From assembly GCA_021413845.1 (NCBI GenBank), contig JAIOPP010000025.1:1-63410 (forward strand): 63,410 nucleotides of DNA. The letters are read 5' to 3'. The translations under genes were made by a program, and so were the position numbers. This stretch comes from Planctomycetia bacterium. GTDB lineage: Bacteria; Planctomycetota; Planctomycetia; Pirellulales; PNKZ01. The notes under the pieces were generated by a model. It was given only the letters and a program-made list of their open reading frames with translations, was not told the origin of the DNA and ran no database searches. This document shows, one piece after another, positions 8,342 to 18,560 of the stretch (positions within the stretch are counted from its first letter, which is position 1; each line of letters starts with the position of its first letter).

Positions 8342-11300
8342 ATGCGGTTCTCGCACTCCGTCTTGTTTCATGGCGTGGCTTGCACGGCGTTCCTTTCGTC
8401 TTCCTGGACGTTGCCGACGTCCGTCCTTGGTGCGGATGCACCGGAGACGACCTCGGCTAAGCCGCTCGGGAATAAGGCGGCTGCCGAAAAACTCCCTTGG
8501 GACGACGCCGAACCGATTCCCACGCCGATCGCCGAGCGCTTGCAAAGCCGCGATTATGCCGCAGCGGTGGCGATGCTCGATAAGCTCGCCGCCGAGCCCA
8601 AGGCCCCGCGCGCCCGCTTGCTCTATGCCAAAGGGCGCGCCTGGCATCAGGCCGGCAAGTTCGATGACGCCATCGCGGCGTTCGGAGTCGTCGAGAAGGA
8701 ATTCCCGACCGATGTTTGGGCTCGCCGCGCGCGCTTCGCTCGCGCCGTCGCGCTGGCGAAGAAAGGGGACTTCGCTTCGGCCGAAGTCCTGTATCGGGCC
8801 GAGGCCGAATATCTCCTCTCGCACGAACGAAAGCAGGAACTGGCCGACGTCTATTTAAGCTTCGCCCGCAAGTATGCGAAGCCGCGCGATGAGAAGAGCC
8901 CGGCCGATCAACCGCCCCCCGACTTCGGCAAGGCGTTGCAATTCTTTTCCGCCGCCTTGGAGTTGGGACCGAAGCCGAGCTTGCGCCCGGAAATCGAACT
9001 TCAAATGGCCGATTGCCATCGGCTCTCCGGCAACTTACCCGAAGCCATTACGCGCTACGTGAAGTTCGTCAAAGAACGCCCCAGCGACGAGCGAATCATC
9101 GAGGCCCGATTTCGCTTAGGCGAAGCGCAACTAGCCGCGGGGAATCCTCAAGAGGCGCGGCATGCTTGGCAAGACCTGCTCGCGCTCGTGCCGGCCGATC
9201 GGAAGCCGGCCCGTCCGGAAGACGAAGACTTTCTGGCTCAAGCGGCGTTTCAGATCGGCACCACGTACGGCATGCCGACGCCGGCGAACGACGACGATCT
9301 TGCGCTCGGCACGACGGCGCTCGAGGCGATGATCGAACGCTTCCCCGACCACAAGCTGGCGGGGAAGGCGCGCGTGGCGCTGGTGCGGAGTCGGATCGTG
9401 CGCGGACGCTTCGCCGAAGCGACCGCCGCGGCCGAGTTGTTTCTCAAAGACACGAAGCGCGCCGCTTCGGACGAAGCGGCCGACGTGCGCAATCTGATGG
9501 GGTTTGCGCTCCGGCAACAAAAGAAGTTCGTGGAAGCACTCGCCGCCTGGCGAGATTTTCTGTTGAAGCACCCTTCGGATGCGCAGTGGAGCGCGGTTCA
9601 GCAGCGGATCATCGAAACGGAATACCTGATCGGCTGGGAGGCCTTCGAGAAGAAAGACTACGTCGAAGCGCGTAAGCAATGGAATGAATTTCTCATTCGC
9701 TATCCGCTCGATCCTCGGAGCCCGATGATTCTCTTTCAGTTCGGCCGTGCGGAATACTTAAACGAGAAGTGGGACGCCGCGATCGAGCAATGGCGCAGGC
9801 TCGTCTCGAAGTACCCGGGCCACGAGATTTCGTCGCAAGCGCAAATGCTCATCGGCATCCTCTTCGAAGAGAAGAAACACGACCCGATCATGGCGATGGC
9901 CGAGTTCGTGAAGGTGACGTGGGGCTCGCAGGTCGGCGTCGCCCAAAACCGCATTGCGCAACTCCGAGCCAAGCGCCTTACCGTCGCCACGGAGCGGATT
10001 TTCCGCACGTCGGAAACGCCCTATATTAAGCTCGATTCACGAAATATCGACAAGGTGACGGTGCGTGTCTACACGGTCGATCTGGAAACCTACTTCCGCA
10101 AGATGCACCTCGCGCGCGGCATCGAATCGCTCGATCTAGCGTTGATCGATCCCGATCGGACCTTCGAGTTCACGGTGCCTGAGTACGGCGAGTTCAAGCC
10201 GTGTGAAAGTCGGATCGAGTTGAAGTCGGAAGACTTGGCGAAGGCCGCCGACGCCGCGAAGCCGAGCGTCGTCGCCGTGACGATCGGCAGCAAGACGCTC
10301 GAAGCGACGACGCTCGTGATTCGCAGCGATCTCGACATGATCGTGAAGAGTTCGCGCGACGAGGTCTTCGTGTTTGCCGAAAACATGCTCACCGGCAAGC
10401 CGTGGCAGGGGGCGAGAGTTCTCGTTTCCAACGGCACTGAAGTGGTCGCCGAAGGAACGACGGCCGCGGACGGCACGTTCCGTGGCTCCTACAAGCAACT
10501 CCACAATGCGAAAGATGTGCGCGTCTTCGCCGCGTCGGACGGCAACACGGCGTCGAATGTCGTGTCGCTCAGCGGTGTCGGCGTCGGGCAAGGATTGCAA
10601 GAGCGAGGCTTTCTCTATACCGACCGAGGCGGCTATCAGCCGGGACAAGTCGTGCATGTGCGCGGCATTCTGCGCGGCACCGCCGACGATCGTTACGTCG
10701 TGCTGCCGAAGAAAAAGTACCGCTTCGAGACCTACGATGCGCGCAATCGATTGATTCACGGGGCGGAAGTCGTCACGGGGGACTTCGGCACGTTTCACAC
10801 CTACTTCACGCTCCCGTCGATCGCCGCTCCGGGCGACTATCGAATTCAAGTGTGCGATATCGACGGGCGCGCCTTTCAAGGGAGCTTCCGAGTCGAAAAT
10901 TACGCACTCGAACCGGTGCGGTTGTCGATCGATTTGCCGCGCAAAGTTTATTTCCGCGGCGAAGAAATCACCGGCACGATCAAAGCCGAGTATTACTACG
11001 GCACGCCTCTCGCCGGGCGAGAGATTCGCTACACGTTCGGCGACGGGCGAGTCGAATCGGCCCTGACGGATGCCCAGGGGAAAGTTGCGGTGAAGTACCC
11101 GACGCGCGAGCTGCGCGAACATCAAACGCTGACCCTCTCCGCACAATTGCCGGAACGCAACCTCGGCGCCTCGGCCGATTTGCTGATCGCGGTGCGGGCG
11201 TTTTCCGCCGCGATCAAGCTCCCTCGCGACGTCCTGACGACCGGGGAATCGTTTGCGGTCGACGTCTCGACGAGCTCGGCCGACGGGAAACCGACCGGCG

Positions 11301-14300
11301 AAAAGCTCACGCTCAAAGTCTTCGAGAAGACCACGGTCGAAGGGAAGCCGGGAGAGCGCGAAGTGCGCACGCTGGACGTCGCCACGGACGCGAAGACGGG
11401 CATCGCTCGCGTCACGCTTACGCTCGAACAAGCCGCTTCGTATGCGCTGCGCGTCGAAGGACGCGATCGCTTCAGCAATCCGGTCACGGCGAGCCGCGAC
11501 ATTCTCGTCTCCGGCGATGAAGACACCGTGCGGCTCCGGATTCTGGCCGACGAGCATTACTACAAAGCCGGCGACGAGGCGAAGTTCCGCGTCCATTGGC
11601 GCGAAGCGCCGGCCTTGGCTTTGGTGACGTTTCAAGGAGTGAAGATTCTCGACTACCGGCTCGTGCAATTGAAGACCGGAGACAACATTCTCGAACTGCC
11701 GTTGTCGGAACGCTTCGCGCCGAACTTTCAGTTGGAAGTGAACGTGATGACCGACGTACGCGACACGGCGAAGGCCGACTTGGTCGACGCGAAGGGGAGG
11801 CAGGAAGTCGCGAAAAAGAAAACGCGGTTGCACGTGGCGACGAACGAATTCTACGTCGATCGGGCACTCACGGTGAAGGTCGAGACCAAGCGCAAGGCCG
11901 GGGCGACCGGTCCGATTGCGCCGGGAGAAACCGTCGACGTGACGGTGAGCACCTTGGACGGGCAAGGGAAGCCGGTCGCTGCGGAAGTCGGTCTGGCGCT
12001 GATCGATCGGATGAACTTCGACCGCTTCGTCGGCAATCGGTCGTCGTTCGGCAAGTTCTTCAACGGCGTGCCGCGCACCGCTGCGATGCGGACGACGTCG
12101 AGCATCGAGTTCGATTATCGCCCCGCGACGGCGTCGATCAACGCGCGGCTCCTGTCGGAACAAGAACGCCTCGAGATTGCCGAACAAGAAAAAGACTTAC
12201 GGACCTCGTTGGCAACCGCTTCGCAGTCCGGTGGAATGGGCGGCGGTGGTGGCGGCGTCATGGCTCAACAGAACGCTCAAGCTGCGGAATCGGATGGCCT
12301 CTTTCAAAACGGCGTGAACCTCGGCAGTGTGGTGCAGCAGGATAATATCCAGAACTTTGCGTTTTACGTCGGGCGCGAGGACGAAGCACGGATGGCCGGA
12401 GTCGGCGTGAACTCGAATGCGGGAATGTATCAAGGACAGACGACGATCGTCGCCGGCACGGCCGTCAACAGCCCGGCTCCTGCTGCCGCACCTTACGCGA
12501 AGCCGATGGAAGCGAAGCGAAAGCAGCTCCAGCCGCAATCGGACGCAAAAGGAAACGCTCTCAATCGCGAGAGCGCCGCTAAGGCGGACGTAGATCGGAG
12601 TGGCGCGTTCGATCAACCGATCTCGGCTCTCGCGACCGAACTCTTTTTCGACGGTTCCCAACTGCAAGATCGCGAGATCACGGTGCTCAACGGCGGAGTG
12701 TTGTCGAACCTCGATCGGGCCGTATTGAGCAACGATGCGCAGAAGAAAGAACTCTTCGAGAGTCTGAAGCGGCAAGGGGCGCTGCTGCTTCTCAGCGACG
12801 GCTTGCAAGAGACGGCCTATTGGAACCCCGCGATCACGACCGATGCCACGGGTAAGGCCGTGATTACGATCACCCTGCCTGAGCGCTCGACGGCTTGGAA
12901 GTTGCTCGCGCAAGGTGTGACGATGGATACGCGCGTCGGCGATGCCGAGAGCGAGTTGATCGTGAAGAGCGAGTTGTTCGGTGAGTTTGCGCTGCCGAAT
13001 ATCGTGACCGATGGAGATAAGCTGGATGTCGTCGCGACGATCCACGACGATCGGGCCCGCACGGCCGATCAACCGCAGCCGGCGATCGAAGTCACGCTCA
13101 AGACCGTGATCGGCGGCAAGAGTACGGAAGAAAAGCGAACGCTGGAAGCCGGCCCCGGCGGCACGGCGACTCTCCGCGAACTTTCGTTTCCGATCGCGAT
13201 CGACTTGCCGAAACCCGCTGCGGCCAAGGAAGCCGGCGAGAACAAAAAAGGGAGCGCCGACTCTCCGTTGCCGACGACGGCGGAGGTGACCTTGTCGCTT
13301 ACTTCCGGTGGGCAACGCCACCAGGTGAGCCGCAACGTTCCGATTCGTCCGTATGGTTTTCCCGTCGTCGCAGTCGACGGAGGAACCACGACCACCGGGA
13401 CGACGGTTTGGATCGAGCAACCCGCCGACATGACGATCGAACGCCCGCGATTGGAGGTCGTCGTCGGCCCGAACGTCGACCGGAGCTTGTTGGAGATCGT
13501 GCTCGGCGGTCGGCGCTGGTGCGACTTGCACGAACGCTACGCGACGCCGCTGGAAACATCGTCGAGCGATCTGCTGGCCGGTGTGGCGTTGCAAAAAATG
13601 CTGAATACGACGCGCGACAAAGGGACGCCCGAAGCCGCCGAGCTCGACGCCCGCATTCGTTCCGCTTGCGGCTACTTGGCTTCGGCGCAGAACGACGACG
13701 GCGGTTGGAGTTGGTCGGGTGCCGGCGGCAACAGCAATCGCTATGCTTCGGCCCGCGTCGTGTGGGCTCTGAGCGTTGCGAAGGCCGGCGGCTACGCCTT
13801 CGCGCAAGAGACGTTCGACAAAGGAATTAATTATCTCGCGGCGCAGCAAGCGGCCGTCGCCGATGACGACCTTGAAGGCAAAGCCGTGGTGCTCCATGCA
13901 CTGGCCGAAGCAGGGCGGGGCGATTTCGCCGTCGCGAATCGGTTGTTCCGAAGTCGAGGAACGATGGCTCAAGCGGGCATCGCCTACTTGGCGCTGGCGC
14001 TCGCGAAGATGGACCATGTGCCGATGGCGGCCGACCTGCTCACGACGTTCCAAGGACGCGAGCCGGTGGCTGTTCCAGCCGCCGCTCCTGCTGCCGCCGG
14101 CGCCGCGAAGCAAATCGACGCTAGTGGGCTCTCTACTGCACGGAGCGGAGCGACGGAAGTTCGAGCCCTCTACGCGCTCGCGCTGTTGCGATCGGGCATC
14201 GACGTCGCGAAGCAAAAGGAAGCGGTCGATTGGCTGCTCTCGCATCGCGCCGGCAATCGTTGGTCGCCGGAGAAGGCGACCGGTCCGGCTGCGGCGGTGT

Positions 14301-16813
14301 TGGCCGAGTGGTTCGCGAAGCATCGTCCCGGGGGCGAACGGTATAAGCTCGCCGTCGTCGTCAACAACTACGAAGCGGCGAATCTGGAGATCGATCCGAA
14401 CGGCCCGATGCAGACGATCGAGATCGACGCCAAGCATCTCGTCGCCGGCAAACAGAGGATTCAACTCCTCATGACGGGCCGGGGGCACTTGGCCTATCAA
14501 TGCGTGCTCGGCGGATTCGTCGCTGCCGAGAAGATCAAGCCGACGGCCCGCCAGTTCTACGTGCATCGCTATTGGGAACCGGCGCCGGTCGAATTCGAAG
14601 GCAAAGAATTGCCTCGCGGCTTCGACGTTGCGAGCGGCAACATTACGTCGTTCCGCAATCCGCTCACGCAATTGCCGATCGGCCGCCGCGGGCGAATTCA
14701 GATTCAAGTGGCTCGGCACTTCCCGAAGGGAAATCCGCCGGACGACCAGCTGGAATATCTCGTCGTGCGCGAGCCGATCCCCGCCGGTTGCTCGGTCGTC
14801 GAGCAATCGATCAAGGGGGGCTTCGAGCGCTACGAATCGTTGCCGGGCGAGTTGGTGTTTTACGTCGGCAATCGTCGCTATCCCGAGACGATTTCGTACG
14901 AGATCGTGGGGACGAGCGCCGGCGATTTCCGCACCGCGCCGACCATCGTCGCCGATGCATATCGTCCGGAAGATTTCAACATCGCCACCGGAGCGCCGCT
15001 CAAGGTCTTGGCGCGCGGACGAACGTCGATCGACACTTATCGCTGGAGCCCCGACGAGTTGTATGCTCTGGGAAAACGAAACTTCGAGAAGCGAGATTGG
15101 GAAACGGCGCGCAAACATCTCTTGGAGCTTACCGCCGGCTGGTCGCTCGATCCGGAGCCGTATCTCGATTCGTTGAAGATGCTGCTCGACGTCCATCTCG
15201 AGCTCGCTCGTCCGGCCGAGATCGTGAAGTACTTCGAGTTGGTTAAAGAGAAGTCGCCGAACATGGAGATTTCGTTCGACAAGATTCTCAAGGTCGGCGC
15301 GGCCTATCATACCCTCGGCGAATACGAACGGAGCTATCTGGTGTTCCGCGCCACGGTCGAAAGCAGCTTCGCTCGCGATGCGGCGGTCGCCGGCTTCTTA
15401 GACGCGCAGGGAGAATTCTTGCGCAGCGTCGACGTTATGCGCCGGCTACTCGGCGAGTACCCGCCGGAACCGTATGCGGCGGCGGCCGAGTATGCGCTGG
15501 CGCAGCAAGTGTACGGCTACGCTCCACGCGTTGCGGGCGATGCGAAACTGCGTGAACGGAAGCTCACGCGGCTGGCGCTGGTCGCTGCGGGCGAACGGAT
15601 GCTCGACAACTTCCTGACGGCCCATCCCGACGATCCGGCGGCCGATCAAGCGGCTTTCGCCGATGCGAACGCGCTGTTGGAAATGGAACAATACGACCGC
15701 GCCGTGGCGAAGTGTCTCGCGTTCGTCGAGCGCTACCCGAAGAGCGAGTTCGTGGATAGCTACTGGTATGTCGTCGGCTATAGCCACTTCGCGGCCGGCC
15801 GGCCGGAAGCGGCGCTCGAGATCTGTCGCAAGGTCGCCGAGATGAAGCACGTCGACCCGAGCGGACGCGAAACGGAGAGCCGGAACAAGCAGCGGGCGAT
15901 CTACATTCTCGGCCAAGTTTATCACAGCCTCGGCAAAGCGGCCGAAGCGATCCGGGAATACACGCGCGTCGCCGACCAGATTCCCGACGCGAAGCTCGCG
16001 ATCGATTACTTCGCGCATCGCACCATCTCGCTGCCCGAGGTGACGACGATTCGTCCGCAAGATCCGGCGAAGGTGGTGCTTAAGTTCCGCAACGTGCCGA
16101 AGTGCGAGGTGAAAGCGTATCGGATCGACTTGATGAAGTTCAGCCTGCTGCGGCAAAACCTCAGCGCGATCACGCAGATCAATCTGTCGGGCATCCGTCC
16201 GTTGCACGAAGCGACGATCGAACTCGGCGACGGCAAAGACTACCGAGACCGCGAGCATGCCTTGCTCTTGCCGATCCAGGAAGAGGGGGCTTACCTCGTC
16301 GTATGCCGCGGCGACAACTTGCACGCCAGCGGCTTCGTGCTGATCAGCCCGCTTAAGGTCGAGGTGCAGGAAGAAGCGGGGAGCGGGGAAGTGCGCGCGA
16401 CGGTGAAGAACGTGGCCGACGATAAGTTCGTGTCCGACATTCACGTCAAGATCATCGGCTCACGCGACGGCGAGTTCAAAGCCGGCGAGACCGATTTACG
16501 CGGCGTGTTCGCGGCGGAGCCGATCTCAGGACATTCGACCGTGATCGCGCAGGCGGGAACGAATCGCTACGCGTTCTATCGCGGCGAGGTCGATCTGTTG
16601 CCGCGTCCGGTGCCGAACGCCCCCCCTACGACTGCGCCGCAGCAGCAACAGCAGCGCCAGGCCGCTCCCGGCAAGAAAGCGGCTGGCAAGGAGTATCTGC
16701 TCGAAGAATTGCAACGAGGCAATAACATGAACCAGCAGATCCAAATCGACAACTTGCGCAACAACTACTACAACAACCGCGACAACGGGGTGCGCGCGAA
16801 GGCGGCGTTCTGA
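8342..16813 (+). CDS. Giant alpha-2-macroglobulin-like protein with flanking TPRs
   Basis: 2823 residues from ATG 8342, which has GAGGA upstream and starts a 33-residue signal peptide; an in-frame TTG at 8270 gives a less likely start. Order: TPR/Sel-like helical repeats (about 50-540); MG1/MG2-type Ig-like domains (about 550-1270, with GFLYTDRGGYQPGQ); a Gly/Gln/Asn-rich bait-like stretch (about 1290-1420); the A2M domain (YWNPAITTDATG, about 1490); the alpha-helical thioester-type domain (about 1720-2040, NDDGGWSWSG); a receptor-binding-like MG domain; more TPRs (about 2230-2550); a final Ig-like part; and a Gln/Asn-rich tail. Where thioester homologues have CxEQ this protein has PLET (1736-1739), so it cannot form the thioester. 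Probably a periplasmic protease trap or scaffold. Its stop lies 6 bases from the convergent MOSC gene. Confidence 0.85.
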   Translation: MRFSHSVLFHGVACTAFLSSSWTLPTSVLGADAPETTSAKPLGNKAAAEKLPWDDAEPIPTPIAERLQSRDYAAAVAMLDKLAAEPKAPRARLLYAKGRAWHQAGKFDDAIAAFGVVEKEFPTDVWARRARFARAVALAKKGDFASAEVLYRAEAEYLLSHERKQELADVYLSFARKYAKPRDEKSPADQPPPDFGKALQFFSAALELGPKPSLRPEIELQMADCHRLSGNLPEAITRYVKFVKERPSDERIIEARFRLGEAQLAAGNPQEARHAWQDLLALVPADRKPARPEDEDFLAQAAFQIGTTYGMPTPANDDDLALGTTALEAMIERFPDHKLAGKARVALVRSRIVRGRFAEATAAAELFLKDTKRAASDEAADVRNLMGFALRQQKKFVEALAAWRDFLLKHPSDAQWSAVQQRIIETEYLIGWEAFEKKDYVEARKQWNEFLIRYPLDPRSPMILFQFGRAEYLNEKWDAAIEQWRRLVSKYPGHEISSQAQMLIGILFEEKKHDPIMAMAEFVKVTWGSQVGVAQNRIAQLRAKRLTVATERIFRTSETPYIKLDSRNIDKVTVRVYTVDLETYFRKMHLARGIESLDLALIDPDRTFEFTVPEYGEFKPCESRIELKSEDLAKAADAAKPSVVAVTIGSKTLEATTLVIRSDLDMIVKSSRDEVFVFAENMLTGKPWQGARVLVSNGTEVVAEGTTAADGTFRGSYKQLHNAKDVRVFAASDGNTASNVVSLSGVGVGQGLQERGFLYTDRGGYQPGQVVHVRGILRGTADDRYVVLPKKKYRFETYDARNRLIHGAEVVTGDFGTFHTYFTLPSIAAPGDYRIQVCDIDGRAFQGSFRVENYALEPVRLSIDLPRKVYFRGEEITGTIKAEYYYGTPLAGREIRYTFGDGRVESALTDAQGKVAVKYPTRELREHQTLTLSAQLPERNLGASADLLIAVRAFSAAIKLPRDVLTTGESFAVDVSTSSADGKPTGEKLTLKVFEKTTVEGKPGEREVRTLDVATDAKTGIARVTLTLEQAASYALRVEGRDRFSNPVTASRDILVSGDEDTVRLRILADEHYYKAGDEAKFRVHWREAPALALVTFQGVKILDYRLVQLKTGDNILELPLSERFAPNFQLEVNVMTDVRDTAKADLVDAKGRQEVAKKKTRLHVATNEFYVDRALTVKVETKRKAGATGPIAPGETVDVTVSTLDGQGKPVAAEVGLALIDRMNFDRFVGNRSSFGKFFNGVPRTAAMRTTSSIEFDYRPATASINARLLSEQERLEIAEQEKDLRTSLATASQSGGMGGGGGGVMAQQNAQAAESDGLFQNGVNLGSVVQQDNIQNFAFYVGREDEARMAGVGVNSNAGMYQGQTTIVAGTAVNSPAPAAAPYAKPMEAKRKQLQPQSDAKGNALNRESAAKADVDRSGAFDQPISALATELFFDGSQLQDREITVLNGGVLSNLDRAVLSNDAQKKELFESLKRQGALLLLSDGLQETAYWNPAITTDATGKAVITITLPERSTAWKLLAQGVTMDTRVGDAESELIVKSELFGEFALPNIVTDGDKLDVVATIHDDRARTADQPQPAIEVTLKTVIGGKSTEEKRTLEAGPGGTATLRELSFPIAIDLPKPAAAKEAGENKKGSADSPLPTTAEVTLSLTSGGQRHQVSRNVPIRPYGFPVVAVDGGTTTTGTTVWIEQPADMTIERPRLEVVVGPNVDRSLLEIVLGGRRWCDLHERYATPLETSSSDLLAGVALQKMLNTTRDKGTPEAAELDARIRSACGYLASAQNDDGGWSWSGAGGNSNRYASARVVWALSVAKAGGYAFAQETFDKGINYLAAQQAAVADDDLEGKAVVLHALAEAGRGDFAVANRLFRSRGTMAQAGIAYLALALAKMDHVPMAADLLTTFQGREPVAVPAAAPAAAGAAKQIDASGLSTARSGATEVRALYALALLRSGIDVAKQKEAVDWLLSHRAGNRWSPEKATGPAAAVLAEWFAKHRPGGERYKLAVVVNNYEAANLEIDPNGPMQTIEIDAKHLVAGKQRIQLLMTGRGHLAYQCVLGGFVAAEKIKPTARQFYVHRYWEPAPVEFEGKELPRGFDVASGNITSFRNPLTQLPIGRRGRIQIQVARHFPKGNPPDDQLEYLVVREPIPAGCSVVEQSIKGGFERYESLPGELVFYVGNRRYPETISYEIVGTSAGDFRTAPTIVADAYRPEDFNIATGAPLKVLARGRTSIDTYRWSPDELYALGKRNFEKRDWETARKHLLELTAGWSLDPEPYLDSLKMLLDVHLELARPAEIVKYFELVKEKSPNMEISFDKILKVGAAYHTLGEYERSYLVFRATVESSFARDAAVAGFLDAQGEFLRSVDVMRRLLGEYPPEPYAAAAEYALAQQVYGYAPRVAGDAKLRERKLTRLALVAAGERMLDNFLTAHPDDPAADQAAFADANALLEMEQYDRAVAKCLAFVERYPKSEFVDSYWYVVGYSHFAAGRPEAALEICRKVAEMKHVDPSGRETESRNKQRAIYILGQVYHSLGKAAEAIREYTRVADQIPDAKLAIDYFAHRTISLPEVTTIRPQDPAKVVLKFRNVPKCEVKAYRIDLMKFSLLRQNLSAITQINLSGIRPLHEATIELGDGKDYRDREHALLLPIQEEGAYLVVCRGDNLHASGFVLISPLKVEVQEEAGSGEVRATVKNVADDKFVSDIHVKIIGSRDGEFKAGETDLRGVFAAEPISGHSTVIAQAGTNRYAFYRGEVDLLPRPVPNAPPTTAPQQQQQRQAAPGKKAAGKEYLLEELQRGNNMNQQIQIDNLRNNYYNNRDNGVRAKAAF

Positions 16814-16819
16814 TCCATA

Positions 16820-17641
16820 TTAGACGAGGTCGACTCGATCGCCGAGCCGGATCGTCTTCTCGGTCTCGGAGAAGCCGAGCCGGGTGTTGACGCTCAGGCG
16901 GTAGTAGTGGTCGAACGGCTCGCGCGCCGCCCACCGAGGGAGGGTGTTGCGGCGCCGCTCCGCGAAGGTTTGCGCGAAGCCGCGAAAGACTTCGCCGGTT
17001 TGCGAATCGCGCGTCGGCACGACGCACCGCGCGCAAGGGTTGACCCCCGCGAGGACGACGTCGCCGATGCGAAACGGCACCACCTCACGCGTGTCGGGCG
17101 AAGCGTACGACGAGAAGAGTCGATCTTCCCAAAACGCGGGGCACTCTTCCTCAGGGTCGTAGGCATCGGCGGCGGCGTCGACTTCCAAGTTGGCTCGAAA
17201 GCGGCGGCGCATCTCCGCGACGTCGAGCGACGGGAACCAGCGCGCCGTTTCGAGGAGCGTCGGCACCGAGATCAACGTAGCGCCGGGCGAATCGCCGTCG
17301 TCGGGAAAGCCCGACTCGCGATTCTCGATGAAACGCACGGGCGTGCCGAAGTATTCGCCGCACCAGCGTTCGAGATCCGCGTTGCCGGCCGCGAGCGCGA
17401 AGGTCGCCGAGGGGCGATCGGCGGCGGAGAGCGTGACGGTCTCGGCGGCAAGATCGAACGTCGACCGTAGCCGATGCATCGCCGCGTAAGCTTTGCCGTT
17501 GACGAATTTGCCGTCGGGCTTTTGCAGCGCGAAGCGGCGGTCGTTGCGCAATCCGCCGGCAGGCGTGAAACCGGATTCGTCGACCTCGACGCCGTCGAAC
17601 GACTTGATCGGATAGACGATGATCTTCGTCAGGCGCGGCAT
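16820..17641 (-). CDS. MOSC domain protein
   Basis: 273 residues. The N-terminal MOSC beta-barrel is recognisable (IIVYPIKSFDGVEV, then AGGLRNDRRFAL). The C-terminal MOSC domain contains the conserved NPCARCVVPTRD with the catalytic-type Cys and DSQTGE. Relatives bind a molybdenum cofactor or carry out sulfur-transfer and N-hydroxylated-base reduction (mARC, YcbX, YiiM). It starts 4 bases after the S26-like gene stops and is probably cotranscribed. The physiological substrate is unknown. Confidence 0.88.
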   Translation of the reverse strand: MPRLTKIIVYPIKSFDGVEVDESGFTPAGGLRNDRRFALQKPDGKFVNGKAYAAMHRLRSTFDLAAETVTLSAADRPSATFALAAGNADLERWCGEYFGTPVRFIENRESGFPDDGDSPGATLISVPTLLETARWFPSLDVAEMRRRFRANLEVDAAADAYDPEEECPAFWEDRLFSSYASPDTREVVPFRIGDVVLAGVNPCARCVVPTRDSQTGEVFRGFAQTFAERRRNTLPRWAAREPFDHYYRLSVNTRLGFSETEKTIRLGDRVDLV

Positions 17642-17645
17642 GCGA

Positions 17646-18476
17646 TTATTCGATCGTGTGGAGAAACGGCGGCTTCCCGAAGTGAAAGAGCTTCGTGCTG
17701 ACGATGTGCGGTCGCTTCGCGTAAGCGAGCACGCGGCTATCGTAGCCCGACGTGATCGAATCTTGCGAAACGAAAAAACAATCGGCCGGGACTTTCAGCA
17801 TCCGCGGCGATTGCGGCACCTGCAGAGCGATCGGCAGATGCTCCGACGGCGCGACATGACGCTCGATTTGGCCGTTGATCACGTAGCGTTCCTTGGAAAT
17901 CGAAATCATATCGCCGGGCACCGCGATGATCCGGCCGATCATCAACGTGCCGGGCTCCGTGATCTTGTTATCGGCATCGAGCTCGAACAAGACGACGTTT
18001 CCGCGTTGCAAACGTGCGTCGTCGACGCTGCGGTGGAACAGCAAGCTTTCGTCTTCGGAGATCGTGGGAGACATGAGCGAGCCGCCGAACGCGACGAGCT
18101 TATACGAATTGAGCACGACGACGGCGAAGATCGCGACCGCGATCCAAATGGCGAGCGCACCGAGCCAAGGGTTGAACGAAGAAGGGGCCAAGCTCGCGGG
18201 AGGCCAAGCCGTGTAAGTGCTGAAAAGCTCCAAGCCCCAGAGAACGGTGCCGGCGATGATGAAAGCGATCGTCGCCAGCAGGAGCGTTTGCGAAGGGACT
18301 ATCGCCGTGGCGATGGCGGCGACGAACGTGCCGATGCTCGAAAGGTAGCAGAGCGCGGCCATGGCGGGACGGCCGAGGTAGGCGAAGCCGGCGCCGGGAC
18401 AAACCCAGGCCTTGCGACGCGCCGTCTTACGATAAGCGAAGACGTTGATTTCGGCGGCGGGTGTCGTGGTTGCCAA
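17646..18476 (-). CDS. Signal peptidase I-like (S26) membrane protein, probably inactive
   Basis: 276 residues, apparently from a TTG at 18476. Three to four hydrophobic segments occupy residues 35-125. An S26 fold follows: GGSLMSPTI (131-139) matches box B, GRIIAVPGD (181-189) matches box D, and FFVSQDS...GYDSR (234-248) matches box E. In active enzymes the Ser sits directly before the Met of box B and the Lys directly before the Arg of box D. Here those positions are Leu134 and Gly181. Ser133 is adjacent, so a shifted register cannot be wholly excluded. I read it as a pseudoenzyme. It lies between an unknown membrane-protein gene and MOSC in a minus-strand operon. Confidence 0.75.
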   Translation of the reverse strand: MATTTPAAEINVFAYRKTARRKAWVCPGAGFAYLGRPAMAALCYLSSIGTFVAAIATAIVPSQTLLLATIAFIIAGTVLWGLELFSTYTAWPPASLAPSSFNPWLGALAIWIAVAIFAVVVLNSYKLVAFGGSLMSPTISEDESLLFHRSVDDARLQRGNVVLFELDADNKITEPGTLMIGRIIAVPGDMISISKERYVINGQIERHVAPSEHLPIALQVPQSPRMLKVPADCFFVSQDSITSGYDSRVLAYAKRPHIVSTKLFHFGKPPFLHTIE

Positions 18477-18560
18477 GAGGAAGTTCTTTCGCGGCGAGGG
18501 GCGCGTTGCGGGCGATATTGCTCTGCGGTGATCGGAACGGGGGCTGTATCGATCGGGCGG

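Noticed and set aside
10136-12187. 683-codon open frame on the minus strand
   Set aside because: Same reason: antisense to the macroglobulin gene, no family features.
14773-14830. Possible thioester-like CSVVEQ in the macroglobulin protein
   Set aside because: Spacing is wrong for CxEQ and it lies in the C-terminal MG part, not at the start of the helical thioester domain.
12197-15310. 1037-codon open frame on the minus strand
   Set aside because: It is antisense to the macroglobulin gene, has Arg/His/Asp-rich low-complexity composition and no domain. A shadow of GC-rich codon use.
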